Notes under the pieces: generated by a model
Seen by the model: the letters and a program-made list of their open reading frames with translations, nothing else
Database searches by the model: none
Told to the model about the DNA's origin: nothing
NCBI GenBank assembly: GCA_003450555.1
Contig: DMFQ01000473.1
Span: 377 to 12,321 of the forward strand
Reading direction: 5' to 3'
From: Ktedonobacter sp.
GTDB lineage: Bacteria; Chloroflexota; Ktedonobacteria; Ktedonobacterales; Ktedonobacteraceae
DNA length: 11,945 nt
Shown here: in pieces, positions 7,049 through 11,945 of the stretch
How the letters are laid out: each line of letters opens with the position of its first letter
Numbering within the stretch: position 1 is the stretch's first letter
Position numbers and translations under genes: made by a program

Positions 7049-8629
7049 ATGCGTACAGTTATCTTTGGTATTGATGGGCTGACATTTCGTATTCTTCACC
7101 CATTGATTGAGCGAGGGGAATTGCCCAATTTTCGAAAAGTAGCTCAAGAAGGTTGTGAAGCTATCCTTGAGTCCAAATATCCACCGCTCACTCCACCTGC
7201 CTGGACCTCGCTTTCGACAGGCCTAAAACCTGCGCGTCATGGCGTCTTTGACTTCTGGGCGTACGATGATCAACATGAAAAAGGAAAGGCGCGCAAAGCG
7301 CACGTCTTGACTCGCCGCCGTGGTGGAAAGGCCATCTGGAACATCCTGAGCGAGTATGGCAAACAGGTGTTGGTGGTCAATGTGCCGGCAACCTATCCAC
7401 CAGAACCTGTCAATGGGATTATGGTCAGCGGGTATATGACTCCGAGCACCTCGGTGGATTTTACCTATCCTTCTTCCTTCAAGGCGGAACTCTTTCAGGT
7501 AGCACCAGGGTATCAAATAGACCTGGAAATGAACGCTTACGAGCGTTTGAAAACAATGGGTAAGGTTGAACCACTGGTTGAAGCCATCATAGGTATGACA
7601 GAAGAGCGCATCAAGCTCATGATGTACATGCTAAAGGAGAAGCCCTGGGATTTCTGTTACCTGGCGTTCATTGGCGCGGATCGCCTACAACACCCGCTTT
7701 GGGAAGAGGTGTATGCGCTCAATTCTCGTACTAACGACTATTTTCGTCTGATGGATGATGCGCTGGGACAGGTTCTAGCCCAACTTGGTCCAGAAGATAA
7801 CCTTTTCATTGTGTCAGACCATGGTTTCGGTGGGCACAGTACGTATTTCGATATCAATGAGTATCTCTACAGCAAAGGGCTGCTAAAACTGGGAGCCTCG
7901 TTTGAGACCAATCGGCGCAAGTCAAGCCGCGCCACCAGGTTCAGACAAATCGTTACGCGGATGGGGTTGCGCTCAATCGCCAGAAAAATCAAACGTTCAC
8001 TCAAAACGATGGGCATGTGGGTTCCGCCAAATTTCGAGGCTGGACTGGATCGACCGGCACTGAATGATATCGATTGGGAGCAGACGCTGGCCTACGTACC
8101 CTCTTTTTCAGGCTTTCCCTCTGGCTATGCTGACATTTTCTTAAGCCCTGATCTCTCTGCCGAACGCGTGGAAGAGCTTCGTGCGGACCTCAAGAATTTG
8201 AAAGATCCGAAGAATGGCCAACCGTTACTCGATGCAATCTATTCATCCGAAGCGTACGGTTCAGGCCCGTATGCGCCCAGCGAACCGCACTTGTTGTTGT
8301 TGCCCAATGATGGCGTCACATTTCGTGTTGAGCTAGGAAATGAGCAACTTTGGGAAAATCTTGGGAAGTCCTTTGGCTCGCATCACAAAGATGGCGTGCT
8401 GTATGCTTATGGCGCCAGCTTCAAACGCGGCTTCAAAGCGCCCAATGCAGAGATATATGATCTTGTACCAACGTTGCTGCGTGGTATGGAACTACCTTTC
8501 ACGAATGAATTTGATGGGCGTGTGTTGGATGAGCTGTTTGTGGAGCGGGAACAACCACCCGTCGAACCCGGCAATGGAGCAGATGGTGGACTAGCGCGCC
8601 GCAAATTGAAGAAGTTGCTTGAGGCGTAG
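7049..8629 (+). CDS. Type I phosphodiesterase/nucleotide pyrophosphatase-like protein, paralog 1
   Basis: Alkaline-phosphatase-superfamily metal-dependent phosphodiesterase (COG3379-like by recognition), likely to hydrolyse a phosphodiester or pyrophosphate bond. All seven active-site residues expected from the NPP family can be placed: Asp9 (IDG), nucleophile Thr53 (AWTSLSTG), Asp211 and His215 (DRLQH), Asp257 and His258 (SDHGF), and His445 (SHHKDG). No signal peptide or membrane helix is seen, so it is probably cytoplasmic. A basic stretch (about 287-320) lies in the middle. A short variable linker precedes a basic tail, GGLARRKLKKLLEA (513-526). ATG 7049 is one base after the flippase stop, with AAAGAGG six bases upstream, so it is co-translated with the flippase. 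The first 60 residues match paralog 2 at 53 positions and paralog 3 at 49 (hand count). The substrate is unknown; its place in the operon suggests a sugar-nucleotide or lipid-linked polysaccharide intermediate. Confidence 0.85.
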   Translation: MRTVIFGIDGLTFRILHPLIERGELPNFRKVAQEGCEAILESKYPPLTPPAWTSLSTGLKPARHGVFDFWAYDDQHEKGKARKAHVLTRRRGGKAIWNILSEYGKQVLVVNVPATYPPEPVNGIMVSGYMTPSTSVDFTYPSSFKAELFQVAPGYQIDLEMNAYERLKTMGKVEPLVEAIIGMTEERIKLMMYMLKEKPWDFCYLAFIGADRLQHPLWEEVYALNSRTNDYFRLMDDALGQVLAQLGPEDNLFIVSDHGFGGHSTYFDINEYLYSKGLLKLGASFETNRRKSSRATRFRQIVTRMGLRSIARKIKRSLKTMGMWVPPNFEAGLDRPALNDIDWEQTLAYVPSFSGFPSGYADIFLSPDLSAERVEELRADLKNLKDPKNGQPLLDAIYSSEAYGSGPYAPSEPHLLLLPNDGVTFRVELGNEQLWENLGKSFGSHHKDGVLYAYGASFKRGFKAPNAEIYDLVPTLLRGMELPFTNEFDGRVLDELFVEREQPPVEPGNGADGGLARRKLKKLLEA

Positions 8630-8652
8630 AAATACAGATACTTGCTGACAGT

Positions 8653-8660
8653 AGAAGGAG
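8653..8660 (+). promoter_or_regulatory. Ribosome binding site of paralog 2
   Basis: AGAAGGAG lies seven bases before ATG 8668, in the 38-base gap after paralog 1. It fixes the start and shows that paralog 2 has its own initiation site. Confidence 0.8.
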
Positions 8661-8667
8661 ATCATAT

Positions 8668-10266
8668 ATGCGCACAGTCATATTTGGTGTAGACGGACTG
8701 ACATTCCGCATTATAGGCCCACTGATTGAACGTGGAGAGCTACCTAACTTTAAGAAATTGCGTGACGAGGGATGCGAGGCCATCCTTGAATCGAAGTATC
8801 CGCCGCTCACGCCGCCCGCCTGGACCTCACTTTCGACAGGATTGAAACCTGCTCGTCATGGTGTCTATGACTACTGGATTTATGCTGATGAGCAAAATGA
8901 GCGGAAGCGTGGAGTCACGCGCGGCGTTCATGTGCAGACGCAACGACGAGCGGAAAAAGCCATCTGGAACATCCTGAGCGAGTATGGTAAGCAGGTTCTC
9001 GTTATCAACGTGCCCGCGACTTACCCGCCCGAGGTCGTCAATGGCTATATGGTTAGTGGGTATCTTACACCCAGCACGGACTTGGATTTTACTTATCCAT
9101 CATCTTTTAAGGAAGAACTTTTCAAGGTCGCACCGCAGTATCAACTTGTACCAGGCCCCGAATATGAAAGCCTCAGGTTGAAGTTGCAGGTTGGGCCGAT
9201 GGTCGATGTGCTGATGCGTATAACGGAGCAGCGTACGCAGCTCATCATGCATATGCTGAAAGAGAAACCCTGGGATTTCTGTTACCTGGCCTATATCTGT
9301 TCCGATCGTCTTCAGCATCAGTTGTGGGAAGAGGCGATTGCTCTCGACCCGCGCACAAATCGCTACTACAAGATGCTCGACGATGCTCTTGGAGAAATCC
9401 TGGCGCTGCTTGGACCGGATGATAACCTGTTCCTTGTCTCCGATCACGGCTTCCGTGGGCATAACAGCTATTTTGATATCAACGAATACCTGGTTAGCAA
9501 AGGGTTGCTCACGTTAGATCCGAAGGTCCAGGCGGCACGCAAGAAAGCAGGGCATGCCAGTTCGCTCAAACGCCTCGCCAATCAGTTAGGGCTGCGTCCG
9601 CTGGCGCGCAAGTTGAAGAGATCTCTCAAGGCGGCTGGAGTCTGGGAGAATGCAGACATTGATGCATCCAGGCCGCTGCTCGAAGATATCGACTGGGACA
9701 ATACTTTGGCCCATGTGCCCTCCTTCTCTGGCTTCCAGGGTGGCTATGCCGATGTTTTTCTGAGTCCTGACATGACGGACAAGCAGGTGGCGGAACTTTG
9801 TGCGGACCTGAAACGCCAGAAAGACCCAAAGAACGGCAAACCGTTAATTGACGCCATTTACACAACTGAAGTCTTTGGCGAGGGTCAATTCGCCCCGCGC
9901 GAACCGCGCCTCTTATTACTGGCCCAGGAAGGTGTGACCTTCCGTATGGAACTCGGCAATGAGCGCATCTGGGAAGACATCGGCAAAACATTTGGCTCGC
10001 ATCATAAGGACGGGGTGCTTTACGCGTACGGCGCAGGATTCAAGCGCGGCTACAAAGCTGCCAATGCCGAGATTTTCGATCTGGTTCCCACCTTACTGAG
10101 CAGTATGCATCTACCCTTTCCCTACACTTTTGATGGTCGTGTCCTGGACGAATTGTTTGTTGAACAGAAGCACGCGGAGCAAGGGTTAGTGGGAGCAGGA
10201 AAAAGTGCAGAGGGTGGTGATGGCGGCCTGACAAGACGAAAACTCAAAAAAATACTCGACAAGTAA
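8668..10266 (+). CDS. Type I phosphodiesterase/nucleotide pyrophosphatase-like protein, paralog 2
   Basis: Second copy of the metal-dependent phosphodiesterase. Active-site residues are complete: Asp9, Thr53, Asp213 and His217 (DRLQH), Asp259 and His260 (SDHGF), His445 (SHHKDG). It has 532 residues and no signal peptide or membrane segment. The cap region differs from paralog 1 at about 72-92 and 158-178, where substrate preference may be set. A basic helix-like stretch (about 300-322) precedes a conserved core with DIDWDNTLAHVPSFSGF (340-356). A Gly/Ala/Glu linker of about 20 residues leads to the tail GGLTRRKLKKILDK (519-532). The strong AGAAGGAG site seven bases before ATG 8668 supports the start. 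It matches paralog 3 in 54 of the first 60 residues (hand count), so these two may be the younger pair. It is expected to be in the same transcript as its neighbours. Confidence 0.85.
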   Translation: MRTVIFGVDGLTFRIIGPLIERGELPNFKKLRDEGCEAILESKYPPLTPPAWTSLSTGLKPARHGVYDYWIYADEQNERKRGVTRGVHVQTQRRAEKAIWNILSEYGKQVLVINVPATYPPEVVNGYMVSGYLTPSTDLDFTYPSSFKEELFKVAPQYQLVPGPEYESLRLKLQVGPMVDVLMRITEQRTQLIMHMLKEKPWDFCYLAYICSDRLQHQLWEEAIALDPRTNRYYKMLDDALGEILALLGPDDNLFLVSDHGFRGHNSYFDINEYLVSKGLLTLDPKVQAARKKAGHASSLKRLANQLGLRPLARKLKRSLKAAGVWENADIDASRPLLEDIDWDNTLAHVPSFSGFQGGYADVFLSPDMTDKQVAELCADLKRQKDPKNGKPLIDAIYTTEVFGEGQFAPREPRLLLLAQEGVTFRMELGNERIWEDIGKTFGSHHKDGVLYAYGAGFKRGYKAANAEIFDLVPTLLSSMHLPFPYTFDGRVLDELFVEQKHAEQGLVGAGKSAEGGDGGLTRRKLKKILDK

Positions 10267-10281
10267 GTTGGGTGTGACGAT

Positions 10282-10289
10282 AGAAGGAG
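10282..10289 (+). promoter_or_regulatory. Ribosome binding site deciding the GTG start of paralog 3
   Basis: AGAAGGAG lies ten bases before GTG 10300. The start is chosen because the protein then aligns from its first residue (MRTVIFGVDG) with paralogs 1 and 2, which start with ATG. Confidence 0.8.
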
Positions 10290-10299
10290 AAAGAACAGC

Positions 10300-11901
10300 G
10301 TGCGTACAGTCATCTTCGGTGTCGATGGACTGGCATTTCGTATCATACATCCGCTCATTGAGCGTGGGGATATGCCCAACTTTAAAAAACTGCGTGACCA
10401 GGGATGTGAGGCAGTGCTTGAATCGAAATATCCCCCCCTAACTCCGCCCGCGTGGACCTCGCTCTCCACGGGTCTCAAACCCGCGCGCCATGGCGTCTAT
10501 GACTTCTGGGCTTATGATGAACAGGCAGAGGTGGGGCAACCGCGCAAAGCACACGTACAGTCACAGCGTAGGGGCGGAAAAGCTATCTGGAACATCTTGA
10601 GCGAATATGGTAAACAAGTGCTCGTGATAAATATCCCCGCAACCTATCCCCCCGAACCTATCAATGGCTATATGGTCTCCGGCTACCTGACTCCCAGCAC
10701 AGCCGGAGATTTTACATACCCTGCATCCTTTAAAGAAGAACTTTTGCAGGTGGTTCCTGACTATGAAATTGATGTAAATATGCGCGAAATCTTTAAAGGG
10801 AATGTCGAGTCCAGGGTGACCCGGCTCGTCGATGCAGTGCTCTCGGTAACGGAAAAGCGTATTCAACTCATTACCTATATGCTGAAAGAGAAACCCTGGG
10901 ATTTTTGTTACGTCGCCTTTGTCGGTCCCGATCGTTTGCAGCATACACTTTGGGATGAAATCGTCTCATTTGAACCTCAGATAATCGAATACTACCGCAG
11001 GTTGGATTCCGCCCTCGGGCTGTTTTTAGATCAGCTTGGGCCTGAAGATACCTTTTTTGTTGTCTCAGACCATGGTTTCCAGGGAGTGAGCCGCTCCTTT
11101 GATATCAATGAATATCTCTTTGGCAAAGGGCTATTGAAATTGCATTCGACCGCTCAACGTGAAAAGGCGAGTCGGCTTGCCATTCTCAAACACGCTCTGG
11201 GTCAAATAGGCCTCCTCTCGCTGGTACGCAGCGCGAAGAAAACGCTTAAGAGTGCTGGCATCGTCAAGAAACGCAAAAGAGGTGGACTATACAAGCCGGT
11301 CCTGCAGGACGTTGATTGGGAGAACACTGTGGCCTATGTACCATCTGTGTCAGGTTACGGGGGTGGCTATGCCGATATCTTCCTGGATGCAAAGATGTCG
11401 CCTGAGCGCGTTGCCGAATTAGGTGAAGACCTCAAACATTTCGTTGACCCAGCTACTGGTAAGCCGCTCATCGATGCTATATATACGACGGAAGTCTACG
11501 GCTCCGGCCCATTTGCTCCTCTTGAACAACACCTGTTATTGCTGCCCAGTGATGGTATTACTTTCAACATGAGTCTAGGGAACAAGTGGCTCTGGAATGA
11601 TGTATCAACGAGTAGAAATAGCAAAAAGAGGCGAGGTTCGCATCAGAAAGAGGGTGTACTCTATGCCTTTGGCAGAGGCATCAAACAAGGCTTCGCAGCT
11701 CCCAACGCAGAGGTGTACGATCTTGTACCAACCGTGCTCCATAGCATGGGTTTGCCCTTACCTCATGAATTTGATGGTCATATATTGCATGAATTGTTTG
11801 TGGAAGAGCGTGGGCAGGATGATCCAGCATTGACAATGAAAAATAAAGGGACAGAAGGTGGATTAGCTCAACGCAAGTTAAAGAAATTGTTGGAAGTCTG
11901 A
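10300..11901 (+). CDS. Type I phosphodiesterase/nucleotide pyrophosphatase-like protein, paralog 3
   Basis: Third copy, 533 residues, starting at GTG. Active-site residues are complete: Asp9, Thr53, Asp211 and His215 (DRLQH), Asp257 and His258 (SDHGF), His448 (SHQKEG). It is the most diverged copy. A His five residues after the SDH motif in the other two (GGH, RGH) is Val263 here. A basic insertion STSRNSKKRRG (436-446) stands just before the last metal His, where the others read GKSFG or GKTFG. The central basic stretch is also stronger (SAKKTLKSAGIVKKRKRGG, about 311-329). The C-terminus ends in GGLAQRKLKKLLEV (520-533) after a different linker. No export signal is seen. The divergence suggests a different substrate or partner from paralogs 1 and 2, while keeping catalysis. 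It is the last complete gene in the window. Confidence 0.85.
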   Translation: MRTVIFGVDGLAFRIIHPLIERGDMPNFKKLRDQGCEAVLESKYPPLTPPAWTSLSTGLKPARHGVYDFWAYDEQAEVGQPRKAHVQSQRRGGKAIWNILSEYGKQVLVINIPATYPPEPINGYMVSGYLTPSTAGDFTYPASFKEELLQVVPDYEIDVNMREIFKGNVESRVTRLVDAVLSVTEKRIQLITYMLKEKPWDFCYVAFVGPDRLQHTLWDEIVSFEPQIIEYYRRLDSALGLFLDQLGPEDTFFVVSDHGFQGVSRSFDINEYLFGKGLLKLHSTAQREKASRLAILKHALGQIGLLSLVRSAKKTLKSAGIVKKRKRGGLYKPVLQDVDWENTVAYVPSVSGYGGGYADIFLDAKMSPERVAELGEDLKHFVDPATGKPLIDAIYTTEVYGSGPFAPLEQHLLLLPSDGITFNMSLGNKWLWNDVSTSRNSKKRRGSHQKEGVLYAFGRGIKQGFAAPNAEVYDLVPTVLHSMGLPLPHEFDGHILHELFVEERGQDDPALTMKNKGTEGGLAQRKLKKLLEV

Positions 11902-11945
11902 GAATTATAGAGCTAGCTAGAATAGCTTGAACAATGAGAAGAGGG
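11902..11945 (+). other. Downstream end of window, possible start of another operon gene
   Basis: These 44 bases hold a short AGCTAGCT palindrome and a weak five-bp inverted repeat without a T-run, so no terminator is supported. The last bases (GAGAAGAGGG) are purine-rich and could be a ribosome site for a gene beyond the edge. ATG 11934 followed by AGA AGA GGG is another possible start. Neither can be decided here. Confidence 0.25.

Larger units (their letters stand above)
7049..11901 (+). repeat. Tandem array of three phosphodiesterase paralogs
   Basis: Three genes of nearly equal length (about 1.6 kb each), in the same orientation and separated by 38 and 33 bases, have arisen by tandem duplication. 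Their proteins align end to end. Nucleotide identity is patchy: for example a 29-base identical run (7331-7359 and 8959-8987) and a 28-base run (9251-9278 and 10877-10904) lie within more diverged DNA. No transposase or terminal repeat borders the array. Confidence 0.8.

Noticed and set aside
9100..10944. Minus-strand open frames of about 120 residues in the phosphodiesterase array
   Set aside because: They lie opposite strongly conserved coding regions, and similar ones recur because the three genes are paralogs. No independent gene evidence.
7049..11901. The repeated units as a mobile element
   Set aside because: No transposase, integrase, terminal inverted repeats or target-site duplication is seen; the repeats are full-length coding genes, as in tandem duplication.
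11911..11927. AGCTAGCT palindrome and short hairpin as a terminator
   Set aside because: The stem is only five base pairs, AT-rich, and has no following T-run.
1..11945. CRISPR array, tRNA or rRNA genes
   Set aside because: No regularly spaced short repeats and no tRNA- or rRNA-like sequence were seen; the window is almost fully protein-coding.

Overview
The window is a stretch of a Wzx/Wzy-type exopolysaccharide or capsule export locus. All genes lie on the + strand, tightly packed, and are probably read as one or two operons. Moderate GC, GTG as well as ATG starts, AGAAGGAG ribosome sites, a fused chain-length regulator/tyrosine-kinase-like protein and several alkaline-phosphatase-superfamily genes next to polysaccharide genes suggest a Chloroflexota bacterium, possibly of the Ktedonobacteria. 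That placement is an inference from gene style; the window has no rRNA or other marker gene.

Left part (1-4793). First comes a Wzz/BY-kinase-like protein, which enters from beyond the left edge and appears frameshifted near position 50-65. Next is a polytopic Wzy/WaaL-type O-antigen polymerase/ligase. Its stop codon overlaps (ATGA) the start of a 407-residue alkaline-phosphatase-superfamily protein that has lost nearly all expected catalytic and metal-binding residues, so it is probably a pseudoenzyme.

Middle part (4794-7047). A 72-base gap carries a 9-bp hairpin. It is followed by a Wzx-type flippase with an unusual N-terminal hydrophilic extension of about 195 residues. The flippase reading frame is broken by one extra base near 6462, so it appears as two overlapping ORFs.

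Right part (7049-11901). Three tandem paralogous genes encode type I phosphodiesterase/nucleotide pyrophosphatase-like proteins of 526, 532 and 533 residues. Each has a complete set of two-metal-site residues, no signal peptide, and a conserved basic C-terminal tail. The operon may continue past the right edge, as no convincing terminator is seen.

How they may work together: the flippase would move lipid-linked repeat units across the membrane, the Wzy-like protein would polymerise or ligate them, and the Wzz/kinase-like protein would control chain length. The three apparently cytoplasmic phosphodiesterases and their inactive relative probably act on a phosphodiester or pyrophosphate intermediate of the pathway, such as a nucleotide sugar, lipid-linked sugar or phospho-substituent. 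The substrate cannot be read from the sequence. No glycosyltransferase or initiating transferase is present in the window.
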